From assembly GCA_963797475.1 (NCBI GenBank), contig CAWCPR010000001.1, forward strand, positions 682,001-746,000: a stretch of 64,000 nucleotides of DNA. Direction: 5' to 3'. Each line of letters begins with the position of its first letter. Position 1 is the stretch's first letter. The notes below the pieces were generated by a model. That model did no database searches, was not told where the DNA came from, and saw only the letters and a program-made list of their open reading frames with translations. The translations under genes and the position numbers were made by a program. Positions 36,950-45,685 of the stretch are shown here, piece by piece. Source of the stretch: CAWCPR01 sp963797475. GTDB lineage: Bacteria > Chloroflexota > Anaerolineae > Anaerolineales > UBA4823.

Positions 36950-39381
36950 ATGGCTTTTTAAACCACCTGCGGCCCAGCTTGCTGGCAGCCTGCCTGGCAG
37001 TATTGGTCTTGGTATGCAGCGCCTGTGTGACCCTGCAAGACCCGGAGGGTTCGCAGGAATACCGATCCGACACGGCTGCCGTCCTGGCCCCAGGCCAGGA
37101 AGTTGGGCAGACGTTCATGTCCCGGCGTCCAGGCTTAAATGGACTGACCCTCTGGCTGCATCCCGAGCCCGATTCGCCGCAGGACGGGTTTTCGCTGGAG
37201 CTTTACCACAGTCCGCAAGACCCTGCGCCGCTGGCTGCTTTTCCCTTCAGCTACGACGACGTCGCCCAGGACAACCAGATCTCGGTTTCCTTCGCACCCT
37301 TGAACGACCCTCCAGGTGAAACTTATTATGTTTTGTTGAAAAGCGCCCATGGCGCCTTTCAAGCGCTCGGCCGCAGCGAAGATTCTTATCCAGACGGCGA
37401 TCTCTACGTCAATGGCGCTCCTGTCGATGCAGACCTGGGTTTTCAGACCAGCTACGACTATGGTATGGCGAATGCCGCTCTGGACCTGCAAACGGCCCTG
37501 GCAGGCTTCTGGCTGGCGGCGCCGCTGTTATTTACGCTCTGGCTGCCGGGCCGCGTTTTGCTTAATCTCCTTGGGATGGATAGCGGTTTGGACTGGGGCG
37601 AGCGTACGGCAATCTCGGTCGGTTTAAGCCTGGCGGCCATCCCGATCCTGATGACCTGGACCAGCGCCCTCGGGCTGCGCTGGACTCAAGCGGCTGTCTG
37701 GGCTGCGGGCGGGATTCTGGCGCTGATTTACCTGTGGCGGCTACCACGCCTTCGGTTTTCAAACGAGCTTTCATCCGAACGGAGAAAAAGAATCAAGGCG
37801 AACCTGCCACAATTCGCATTGGCGGTGGTTTTTCTTTTCGCTTTAGCCGTACGTCTTGTCATGGCTCGTGACCTGGCTGCGCCGCCTTGGGTTGATTCCG
37901 TACATCACGGCATGATCGTCCGCCTGATTATCGAACAAGGCGCCTTCCCGAAAAGCTATGCCCCCTTCCTGGATATCGAAACTGCCAATTACCACGCCGG
38001 GTTTCACAGCGTCCTGGCGGTTTTCCATTGGTTTTCCGGGTTGGGAATCGCGGACGCCATGCTGTTGCTCGGGCAGGTGCTAAACGGATTGGCGGTCCTG
38101 GCAGTTTACCTTTTTACCAGGTTGTTCACCCAAAGCCGGGCAGCCGGGGTGGTCGCGGCGATGATCAGCGGCCTGTTCACGCCGATGCCGGCCTATTACA
38201 CCAGTTGGGGCCGCTACACCCAGCTTGCCAGCCTGCTTATTCTGCCTGTCGCGATGGCCTTGCTCGTCCATACGATGAAACCCGAGAACCGGAGACACGG
38301 AAAATCCCTGATTCTGGCCGCGATCGCATGCGGCGGGCTTTTCCTCACCCATTACCGGGTCGTCGCCTTCCTGGGCTGCCTGGTAATCGCCTACCTGGCA
38401 GTCCAAGTAGTACAGTCGCTCTGGCAGCGCAGCTTCAGAGAACAGATCCCCACGCTGTTTCAGCGGCTGGCGCTGGCGACACTGCTTTCAATCGGCCTGA
38501 CCATCCCCTGGTGGCCGGCGACGCTTGAGACGCTTCTGATCCCCAAACTGGCCTGGGCGAGCGCCGGGGTCCCGCCCTTCGTTGACTTCTCTTGGGGTTA
38601 CCTGACCAGCGCTTCCGGGCTGTATACGCTTGTGCTGGCGGGATTGGGCTTGATTTGGGGATTGATCCGGCGCAAATGGTTTCCAGTTATCCTGGCATTG
38701 TGGACGGCCCTCATGTTTCTGATCGCCAACCTGGGCGCCTTGCACCTTCCGGGCGGCGGTTTTGTAAACAACACCTCGGTCGAGATCACCCTGTTTATTC
38801 CAGTCGCCGCACTGGGCGGTTTTCTGATCGCCTCGCTGGTCGAACTGTGGGGGAACCTGGCGCCGGCTTCGTGGCGTCCTGCGTATGCAGGCGGTGTTGC
38901 AATCGCCGGCGTCGTTCTGGCGCTGTATGGAGCCAGGACCCTGCTGCCGATCCTTAACCCGGTTACGATGCTGTTCCGCGAAGCTGACCGGCCTGCCATG
39001 CCCTGGATCCAGGAGCATATCCCGCAGGATGCTACCATACTGGTCAATCCGTTCGCCTGGGGCTATGGGTTTTACGCCGGAAATGATGGCGGGTATTGGA
39101 TTGTTCCCCTGGCCGGTCGTAAGACCCTGCCGCCGCCTGTGCTCTACGGTTTGGGGAATACGCGTGCTGAAGTTCAGCAAATCTCAGAAGCCAGCCGGCA
39201 TGTGACCGAGATTAGCGGCGACCCGGTCGCCCTGCACAACTTTCTTCTGGAACAGAAAATCGATTATATCTATATCGGCGCACACGGTGGCGCGCTATCT
39301 CCAAAGCTGCTGCGCGAGAGCCCACTTTTTCAAGCTCTGTACCAATATGCTGGCACCTGGGTCTTCCAGGTTCTCCCCTAA
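36950..39381 (+). CDS. Polytopic membrane protein, GT-C glycosyltransferase-like
   Basis: About 810 residues. An N-terminal hydrophobic segment (signal-like, LLAACLAVLVLVCSAC) and an extracytoplasmic beta-rich domain of about 170 residues precede roughly 12 membrane helices and a soluble C-terminal domain. The first large loop after the helices begins has PPWVDSVHHGMIVRLI, placed like the catalytic acidic loop of GT-C enzymes, so a lipid-linked sugar transferase is plausible but unproven. The start is uncertain: the open frame runs from 36883 inside prfB. An ATG at 36950 enters this frame as MAFLNHLRPS if one T is added to the run at 36955-36959. Confidence 0.6.
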
Positions 39382-39449
39382 CCCCAAAATCTCAATGAAA
39401 GCGGCCAAGGACATCTCTAGGCCATAGATTTGAAGGCCAATCAATTGAC

Positions 39450-39478
39450 TTGACAGGCTGAGAACTAGAACGTATAAT
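39450..39478 (+). promoter_or_regulatory. Consensus sigma-70 promoter of rpmF
   Basis: TTGACA, 17 bases, TATAAT: a perfect match in both boxes, the strongest promoter seen in the window. The start point is near 39485, giving a leader of about 145 bases that contains three hairpins including the repeated element. The 247-base gap after the membrane protein is explained by this leader. Confidence 0.8.
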
Positions 39479-39484
39479 CCCCCT

Positions 39485-39512
39485 GCCTGCCCAAGGGGGC
39501 AGGCCTTCTTTT
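39485..39512 (+). promoter_or_regulatory. Terminator-like hairpin at the start of the rpmF leader
   Basis: GCCTGCCC and GGGCAGGC form an 8-bp GC stem, followed by CTTCTTTT, immediately downstream of the rpmF start point. GAATGA-AA-TCATTC follows. It resembles an attenuator, or a 5' stabilising hairpin; which of these is not determinable here. Confidence 0.45.
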
Positions 39513-39560
39513 GAATGAAATCATTCCAGGTAATATGGCCTGACTGGTAATTAAGGAAAC

Positions 39561-39623
39561 AGTGTCGGGCGCTTGTGGCGCACCACGTATTATGATGAAT
39601 AGAGATTCATCAAAACAGGAGTA
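39561..39623 (+). repeat. Repeated leader element, copy B (rpmF)
   Basis: AGTGTCGGGCGCTTGTGG, then GCGCACCAC, then the hairpin GATGAA-TAGAGA-TTCATC (39594-39611), then AAAACAGGAGTA, which supplies the rpmF ribosome-binding site. It is nearly identical to the ssb copy at 24002. Confidence 0.8.
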
Positions 39624-39628
39624 GGATT

Positions 39629-39817
39629 ATGGCACCCCAACCGAAACGGAAACACACTTCGGGCCGGCGAGATCGCCGCCGCGCTCACGACAGCCTGAGA
39701 ACTCGCAACCTGGTACAATGCAGCAACTGCGGCGAGATGCGCCTGCCGCACACGGTCTGTCCAAACTGCGGGCACTATAAGGGCCGGGAAGTCATCAGTA
39801 TCGAAGAGAAGAAATAA
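39629..39817 (+). CDS. rpmF: 50S ribosomal protein L32
   Basis: A 62-residue large-subunit protein. MAPQPKRKHTSGRRDRRRAH is the family N terminus, and CSNCGEMRLPHTVCPNCG is the zinc-binding form. AGGAGTAGGATT precedes the ATG. It is followed by a hairpin and then the fatty-acid genes fabD and fabG, the classical rpmF-fab linkage. Confidence 0.97.
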   Translation: MAPQPKRKHTSGRRDRRRAHDSLRTRNLVQCSNCGEMRLPHTVCPNCGHYKGREVISIEEKK

Positions 39818-39821
39818 GCCA

Positions 39822-39846
39822 ACGGGCCGTGAAAATCACGGCCCGT
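39822..39846. terminator. Perfect hairpin between rpmF and fabD
   Basis: ACGGGCCGTGA and TCACGGCCCGT form a stem of about 11 bp five bases after the rpmF stop. No U tract follows on the plus strand, so it may only attenuate read-through or protect the short rpmF mRNA. Confidence 0.45.
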
Positions 39847-39870
39847 ATGCATTTGGAGAACCATTGCGTG

Positions 39871-40824
39871 ATGATATCGCTTGAAACCTCCTCCACCATC
39901 GCTTTACTTTTTCCAGGCCAAGGTTCGCAAGCCATCGGGATGGGTCGTGAGCTTGCCGAAACCTTCCCCAGCGCCAGGAGGGTTTTCGACCTGGCGGATG
40001 AATGGTTGGGGTTTTCGTTGTCCAGGCTGGCCTGGGAAGGGCCGGAGGAAAGCCTCAATGATACGGTGAATACCCAACCGGCCCTGTTAACACATTCTGT
40101 CGCCGTTCTCATGGTCCTGCAGGAGAAATACCCGGGCTTCCAACCTGCATTTGTCGCCGGTCATTCAATGGGCGAATTGAGCGCCCTGGTAGCTGCAGGC
40201 GCTCTCCCATACAAAGACGCGCTTCAACTGGTACGCAGGCGCGGTGAACTGATGAAAAGGGCCGGTGAAGTTTCCCCGGGTGGTATGGCAGCCATTATGG
40301 GGCTGGATATTCCCAAACTGGAGCAGGTTTGCGCTCAGGCCAGCCAGGCTGAGATCATTCAGGTCGCTAATGATAACTGCCCCGGGCAAGTTGTGATTTC
40401 CGGCGCGGGTTCAGCGCTCGACCGCGCCTTAGAGCTGGCCCACCAAGCTGGCGCCCGAAAAGCTGTCCGCCTGGCGGTCAGCATTGCCGCCCATTCGCCC
40501 CTGATGCAGCACGCCCAGGATGATTTCAACCTGGCTGTAAACGCTGCTCCGATCCAGGATCCGAACCTGCCTCTTGTGGGGAACGTAACCGCTGCGCCGC
40601 TTCGGAAAGCGGAGCAGATCCGCGCCGACCTGCAAGCCCAATTGACCTCTCGCGTTCGTTGGACAGAATCGATCCAATGGATGATTTCCCAGGGAGTCAC
40701 CACATTCCTGGAAATTGGCAGCGGCTCTGTACTGAACGGGCTGCTCAAGCGCATCGATCGCCAGGTGCAAGGAATTCCGGTCGGCTCGCCCGCTGATTTT
40801 GAGAAACTCGAATCCTCTGGTTGA
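39871..40824 (+). CDS. fabD: Malonyl-CoA:ACP transacylase
   Basis: Loads malonyl groups on acyl carrier protein. 317 residues from ATG 39871; GTG 39868 is an alternative nearer to the TTGGAG ribosome-binding site, and the frame is open to 39829 through the preceding hairpin. LLFPGQGSQAIGMGREL and the nucleophile S99 in VAGHSMGELSAL are diagnostic, with the NDNCPGQVVISG block downstream. Confidence 0.95.
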   Translation: MISLETSSTIALLFPGQGSQAIGMGRELAETFPSARRVFDLADEWLGFSLSRLAWEGPEESLNDTVNTQPALLTHSVAVLMVLQEKYPGFQPAFVAGHSMGELSALVAAGALPYKDALQLVRRRGELMKRAGEVSPGGMAAIMGLDIPKLEQVCAQASQAEIIQVANDNCPGQVVISGAGSALDRALELAHQAGARKAVRLAVSIAAHSPLMQHAQDDFNLAVNAAPIQDPNLPLVGNVTAAPLRKAEQIRADLQAQLTSRVRWTESIQWMISQGVTTFLEIGSGSVLNGLLKRIDRQVQGIPVGSPADFEKLESSG

Positions 40825-40949
40825 AAGCCCCCAGCCATAATCGGGTCTTCTTTGATAGAGTATAATTAGCCCGTTATGGATTCAAGCAACCCTTGGGCGA
40901 TCTTACGCTGCTTCAATAATCATGAATTAACATCCTCGAGGAGAATTCC

Positions 40950-41714
40950 ATGTCCCCGGTAAACAGTCTGTCTTTGGAAGGCCGCACCGCCATCGTCACA
41001 GGCGCATCCCGGGGTATCGGACGGGCAATCAGCCTGGAGCTCGCCAGCCGCGGAGCCGCGGTGATCGTCAATTACAACCGGTCTTCACAATCCGCAGAAG
41101 AAGTCGTCGCCCAAATCCAAACCCAAGGAGGTAACGCCAAGGCAGTTCAGGCGGACGTTTCAGATTTTTCCCAGGCGCAAGACCTGATTAAATCAGCGTT
41201 GGATACATTCAGCGGACTGGATATTCTCGTCAACAACGCGGGAATTACCCGCGACACGTTAATCATGATGATGAGCGAGACAGATTGGGATCGAGTCATC
41301 CAAACGAACTTGAAGAGCACATTCAACTGCTCGAAAGCCGCCGTTCGTCACATGATGCGGAAGCGCTATGGCAGGATCGTCAACATCACCTCTGTGGCCG
41401 GCCAAATGGGCAATCCCGGTCAAACCAATTACTCAGCTTCAAAAGCCGGGCAAATTGGCTTTACCAAGGCATTGGCTCGGGAAATCGCCTCTCGAAATAT
41501 CACCGTAAATGCCGTAGCTGCCGGCTATATCGACACAGACATTTGGGCCAATGTTCCCGAAGAAGCCAGGCAAGCCGCTCTTTCTCTCATTCCCCTGGGG
41601 CGAAAGGGCCAAACGGAAGAGATCGCATTTGCAGTCGCTTTTCTTGCCTCGGATCAGGCCGGCTACATCACCGGTCAAATCCTGGGAGTGGATGGCGGGA
41701 TGGCGATGTTTTAA
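40950..41714 (+). CDS. fabG: 3-oxoacyl-ACP reductase
   Basis: NADPH-dependent reduction of 3-ketoacyl-ACP, 254 residues. It is a short-chain dehydrogenase with TGASRGIGRAISLELASRG (nucleotide binding), NNAGITRDTLIMMM and the YSASKAGQIGFTKALA active site. GAGGAGAATTCC precedes the ATG. A TATAAT at 40861-40866 in the 125-base gap after fabD may be an extra promoter; an acyl carrier protein gene, often found here, is absent. Confidence 0.95.
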   Translation: MSPVNSLSLEGRTAIVTGASRGIGRAISLELASRGAAVIVNYNRSSQSAEEVVAQIQTQGGNAKAVQADVSDFSQAQDLIKSALDTFSGLDILVNNAGITRDTLIMMMSETDWDRVIQTNLKSTFNCSKAAVRHMMRKRYGRIVNITSVAGQMGNPGQTNYSASKAGQIGFTKALAREIASRNITVNAVAAGYIDTDIWANVPEEARQAALSLIPLGRKGQTEEIAFAVAFLASDQAGYITGQILGVDGGMAMF

Positions 41715-41727
41715 GGCTGGAGGCCTC

Positions 41728-42141
41728 ATGGCGCAATCGAAACAACCTGCCACAAAATCGCAAGCTGCGGAAGCGAGCCAGGCCGCCGAGAACTACGAGG
41801 CCTCGGGTAAGACCACCATCGCCCCGGAGGTGCTTCTGACCATCGCCAGGCTCACGACATTGAACACAACCGGCGTCAGTCGTTTGTGTTCCCTTCCCGG
41901 CGGCGTTAACCGTTTGTTCAATCGAGGCGTCAGTGAAGGTGTGCGAATCGATATCCAGAACGATGATATCGTCAACGCAGAACTTTATGTAGTCTTAAAA
42001 AATGATGTAAATATCCGCGATGTGAGCCGTGAGATCCAACACAAGGTTGCTCGCGCCATCTCAGAGATGGTTGGGATGCAGGTTGGCCGGGTCAACATTC
42101 ATATCGAGGACATCGATTATCCCATGGAGCCTGAGGCCTGA
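41728..42141 (+). CDS. Asp23/Gls24 family (DUF322) envelope stress protein
   Basis: A 137-residue protein; ATG 41728 follows GGAGGCCTC, while the longer open frame to 41551 overlaps fabG. An N-terminal polar segment of about 25 residues precedes the Asp23 core TTIAPEVLLTIARLTTLNT and ARAISEMVGMQVGRVNIHI. Homologues are linked to cell-envelope homeostasis. It sits before nusB, a common arrangement in Firmicutes and Chloroflexota. Confidence 0.9.
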   Translation: MAQSKQPATKSQAAEASQAAENYEASGKTTIAPEVLLTIARLTTLNTTGVSRLCSLPGGVNRLFNRGVSEGVRIDIQNDDIVNAELYVVLKNDVNIRDVSREIQHKVARAISEMVGMQVGRVNIHIEDIDYPMEPEA

Positions 42142-42146
42142 CCTTT

Positions 42147-42593
42147 ATGAAACCTCGCACCAGGGCAAGAAGTGCAGCCCTGCAGGCACTTTACGAAATT
42201 GATATTGTTGGACACCCCGCTGGCGAAGTTATTAATGAGCGGATCGCGGAAGCCAAGCTGGATGTGACCCTTTCCGAATTCGTCCAGCAGATTGTGCTTG
42301 GCGTCTGGCCCATGGTAGCCATCCTGGATAAGTTTATCGCCGAGCATGCGCCTGAATGGCCTCTCGAACAGGTAGCCATTGTGGATCGCAATATCTTACG
42401 CATCGCTTTATGGGAGTTCGCCGTTTATGGCAAGACGCCGATCAAAGTCGCCATTAACGAGGCTGTCGAGCTGGCCAAGGTATTTGGCTCCGACAGTACC
42501 CCCCGCTTTGTAAATGGCGTTTTAGGCAGCCTGGCAAACCGCCAAAACGAGATCCAACAGGCAATGAAACGGCTGACCGGTAATGAGAATTAA
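42147..42593 (+). CDS. nusB: Transcription antitermination factor NusB
   Basis: A 148-residue all-helical protein that joins NusE (S10) in rRNA antitermination complexes. RARSAALQALYEIDIVG at the N terminus and TPIKVAINEAVELAKVFGS followed by RFVNGVLGSLA at the C terminus are diagnostic. It starts 5 bases after the Asp23 gene. Confidence 0.95.
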   Translation: MKPRTRARSAALQALYEIDIVGHPAGEVINERIAEAKLDVTLSEFVQQIVLGVWPMVAILDKFIAEHAPEWPLEQVAIVDRNILRIALWEFAVYGKTPIKVAINEAVELAKVFGSDSTPRFVNGVLGSLANRQNEIQQAMKRLTGNEN

Positions 42594-42646
42594 TACTTGG
42601 CAGCAACTTTGCACATTTTTAGAAAGCTAACAATGGTTACGGTAAC

Positions 42647-43123
42647 ATGGAATTTCTTGGGATTGGACCCCTAGAGTTATTTTTTGTTCTGATTATCGCA
42701 TTGATCGTGTTGGGCCCAAAGGATATGGTGAAAGCCGGGCGTACCCTTGGACGCTTTATGCGCACGATCGTCACCTCGCCTACCTGGCGTGCCATCCAAC
42801 AGACCTCGCGTGAAATTCGTTACCTGCCCAACAAGCTTATGCGGGAAGCTGGTATTGACGAGCTTAAAAACTCGCTCCCTCAGGCTGAGACGATTCGCAA
42901 GGAAATTGGCCTGGATAATCTGAAAGAAGACATGTCGAAATGGCAGGATGGCATTTCGGACTGGACCAGCCCATCCCCAACCATCGCAACGCCCGGTGAA
43001 CTGCCGGAGACTTCCAAATCGGAACCTGACGAACAAGCCCAAATTGAAGCGGGTCCACCTGTTGAAGAACCCGTTCAGCCCTCCTCTAAATCCGAAGCCA
43101 GCAAAGAGAGCCAACAAAATTGA
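42647..43123 (+). CDS. Twin-arginine translocase subunit TatA/TatB
   Basis: A 158-residue single-span membrane protein. MEFLGIGPLELFFVLIIALIVLGP is the Tat helix and hinge, followed by the amphipathic helix KDMVKAGRTLGRFMR and a long charged, Pro/Glu-rich tail. Its length and tail favour a TatB-like role, but the single gene here may serve both functions. Four bases upstream of tatC. Confidence 0.9.
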   Translation: MEFLGIGPLELFFVLIIALIVLGPKDMVKAGRTLGRFMRTIVTSPTWRAIQQTSREIRYLPNKLMREAGIDELKNSLPQAETIRKEIGLDNLKEDMSKWQDGISDWTSPSPTIATPGELPETSKSEPDEQAQIEAGPPVEEPVQPSSKSEASKESQQN

Positions 43124-43126
43124 CCT

Positions 43127-44005
43127 ATGCGCAAATTCCTGCGCGCCTTGCAGCGCATACTTCTCGCACCATTCCGGTTCATCTTATGGCTCCTGCGGGG
43201 AATTGCCCGTTGGTTTAGCAACTTGAAAACTGAAATCCAGGAATTCTTTACCGAGGAGCCTGAAGATACCCCTTTGCCCGACGCGTTCGCCAAAACCATG
43301 GAAAACCCCATGGGCCTTCTGGTCCACCTGGACGCCTTACGCAAACACCTGATGCGGGCCGTGCTGTTCATGGCGATCACGACTGGATTCGCCTTTATCT
43401 ACGCAGGCCGCTTAATCGATCTATTAGCCAGCCCGATCGGTGGGATCACCCACCTGCAGCCAATCGATGTCACCGAGCCAATTGGCGTTTTCATGCGCGT
43501 CTCTCTGCTGGTCGGCTTCTCCCTGGCGCTGCCTTACATCGCCCTGGAGCTTTGGATGTTTGCCGCTCCAGGCTTGAGCCGGCGCTCGCGCGTGTGGGGG
43601 CTGGTTGCGATCCCGGCGGTGGTGGTCTTTTTCGTCGGGGGAATGGCGTTTGCCTATTTTGTCATGCTCCCGACCGCGCTTCCCTTCTTGCTAAACTTCC
43701 TTGGAATGACGCCTCAAATTCGGCCTTCCTCTTACATCGGTTTCACCACCAGCCTGATGTTTTGGGTCGGAATCGCCTTCGAGTTTCCTTTCGTGATTTT
43801 TGTGCTTGCAGCCCTTGGATTGGTTAAAGCGCGTGGTCTGGCGCAGCAGTGGCGCCTGGCAGTTGTCGCCATTGCGATACTTTCAGCGGCAATCACCCCC
43901 ACTGTCGACCCGGTAAACATGTCCCTGGTTATGGGGCCGATGATCGTTCTATACTTTTTGAGCATTGGGTTAGCCTACCTGGCGCAACGCGGCCGCGCTG
44001 CCTGA
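43127..44005 (+). CDS. tatC: Twin-arginine translocase subunit TatC
   Basis: The core of the Tat export pore that receives folded, cofactor-bearing proteins. 292 residues with six hydrophobic helices. An N-terminal extension of about 60 residues, including a basic amphipathic segment (FRFILWLLRGIARWF) and an acidic stretch, precedes the core beginning HLDALRKHLMRAVL. The conserved IGVFMRVSLLVGFSLALPYI and FEFPFVIFVLAALGLV blocks are present. The extension is longer than in most TatC proteins. Confidence 0.94.
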   Translation: MRKFLRALQRILLAPFRFILWLLRGIARWFSNLKTEIQEFFTEEPEDTPLPDAFAKTMENPMGLLVHLDALRKHLMRAVLFMAITTGFAFIYAGRLIDLLASPIGGITHLQPIDVTEPIGVFMRVSLLVGFSLALPYIALELWMFAAPGLSRRSRVWGLVAIPAVVVFFVGGMAFAYFVMLPTALPFLLNFLGMTPQIRPSSYIGFTTSLMFWVGIAFEFPFVIFVLAALGLVKARGLAQQWRLAVVAIAILSAAITPTVDPVNMSLVMGPMIVLYFLSIGLAYLAQRGRAA

Positions 44006-44031
44006 TTTTCCAGATTGGGGAAAAAAGACGC

Positions 44032-45663
44032 ATGGAAGTTTTCCGCTCTAACGTGGACATTTCCAGCCCTCAATTTAAGTCTAACGCCAGCTACCATCGC
44101 CTCCTGGCAGAAGAACTGCGCCAAAGGCTTCATAGGGTTCACCAAGGGGGTGGGCCTAAATATCGCCGCCGCCACGAAGAACAGGGCAAGCTGTTCGTGC
44201 GTGAGCGCATCGACCGCCTTTTAGACCCCGGCTCACCCTTCCTGGAACTCTCCAGCCTGGCTGCCTGGGATTTATACGATAGAAACGCGCCAGGCGCCGG
44301 GATCGTCACCGGCATCGGGCGGGTCGCCGAGCGAGAGGTGATGCTGGTCGCCAATGACGCCACCGTCAAAGGGGGCTCTTATTACCCGATCACCGTCAAG
44401 AAACACCTGCGCGCTCAGGAGATCGCCGAAGAGAATTACCTGCCTTGCATTTACCTGGTCGATTCCGGCGGCGCCTACCTGCCCATGCAAGATGAAGTAT
44501 TCCCAGACGCGGATCATTTTGGGCGTATTTTCTATAACCAGGCGCGCATGAGCGCCAAGGGGATTCCCCAGATTGCCGTGGTCATGGGCTCCTGCACCGC
44601 CGGCGGCGCTTACGTGCCAGCCATGAGTGACGAGGCGATCATCGTACGCGGCACCGGAACGATCTTTCTGGGCGGGCCGCCTCTGGTAAAGGCCGCCACC
44701 GGTGAAGATGTCTCGGCGGAGGAGTTAGGCGGCGCGGATGTGCATACCCGGCTTTCAGGGGTCGCCGACCATTTCGCCGAAGACGACGACCATGCCCTGG
44801 AAATTTGCCGCAGCATCGTCGCAACGCTGCCTCGCCGGCGGAGCCGCCAATTTCCCCCTTTGCTAGACCAGTTGGAGGTTACGCCGCCCGAGGAACCCCT
44901 GTACAGCGGCGAAGAGCTTTACGGGGTCCTTCCGCAAACCTTTCGCGAGACTTACGACGTTCGCGAAATTATCGCTCGCCTGGTGGATGGTAGTGAGTTT
45001 CGCGAGTTTAAGGCTCGGTACGGAACAACCCTGGTGTGCGGGTTTGCCCGCTTGCATGGCTATCCGCTGGGCATCGTGGGGAACAACGGCGTGCTGTTCT
45101 CGGAAAGCGCCCTCAAAGCCACTCACTTTATCGAACTGTGTGATCAGCGCGGTGTGCCCATTCTCTTCTTACAAAATATCACCGGCTTTATGGTTGGGAA
45201 AGAATATGAGGCGGGAGGCATCGCCAAGGACGGCGCCAAGATGGTCCACGCAGTCGCCAATACCAGTGTTCCAAAACTTACCGTGATTGTGGGCGGCTCA
45301 TTCGGCGCCGGAAACTATGGCATGGCCGGGCGGGCTTACGACCCGCGCTTCCTCTGGATGTGGCCGAATGCGCGCATCAGCGTCATGGGCGGCGAGCAAG
45401 CGGCTAATGTCTTGCTGACCGTCAAGCAGGACCAGCTCGAACGTGAAGAAAAACCAGCCCTCTCGCCAGAAGAGATCGAGCGCTTCCAGCGGCCTATCCT
45501 GGAAAGGTACGAACGCGAGGGCAGCTCGTACTATTCAACCGCCCGTCTTTGGGACGACGGCATCCTCGATCCGGCGGAGACCCGCCAGGCGCTTTCCCTG
45601 GCTCTTTCGGTCGTCTTGAACGCGCCGCGCAGCCCGGGTGGGTTTGGCGTGTTCCGCATGTGA
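44032..45663 (+). CDS. Acyl-CoA carboxylase carboxyltransferase subunit (methylcrotonyl-CoA type)
   Basis: 543 residues from ATG 44032 (GGGG upstream); the open frame back to 43849 overlaps tatC. The two crotonase-fold halves show GKLFVRERIDRLLDPGSPF, SCTAGGAYVPAMSDE, NITGFMVGKEYEAGGIAKDG and FGAGNYGMAGRAYDPRF, the pattern of MCC beta subunits rather than propionyl-CoA carboxylases. It carboxylates 3-methylcrotonyl-CoA in leucine catabolism. It heads a tight operon with biotin carboxylase, BCCP, MaoC and CitE-like genes. Confidence 0.9.
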   Translation: MEVFRSNVDISSPQFKSNASYHRLLAEELRQRLHRVHQGGGPKYRRRHEEQGKLFVRERIDRLLDPGSPFLELSSLAAWDLYDRNAPGAGIVTGIGRVAEREVMLVANDATVKGGSYYPITVKKHLRAQEIAEENYLPCIYLVDSGGAYLPMQDEVFPDADHFGRIFYNQARMSAKGIPQIAVVMGSCTAGGAYVPAMSDEAIIVRGTGTIFLGGPPLVKAATGEDVSAEELGGADVHTRLSGVADHFAEDDDHALEICRSIVATLPRRRSRQFPPLLDQLEVTPPEEPLYSGEELYGVLPQTFRETYDVREIIARLVDGSEFREFKARYGTTLVCGFARLHGYPLGIVGNNGVLFSESALKATHFIELCDQRGVPILFLQNITGFMVGKEYEAGGIAKDGAKMVHAVANTSVPKLTVIVGGSFGAGNYGMAGRAYDPRFLWMWPNARISVMGGEQAANVLLTVKQDQLEREEKPALSPEEIERFQRPILERYEREGSSYYSTARLWDDGILDPAETRQALSLALSVVLNAPRSPGGFGVFRM

Positions 45664-45685
45664 AGCAAATTACTTCAAGGATTCT

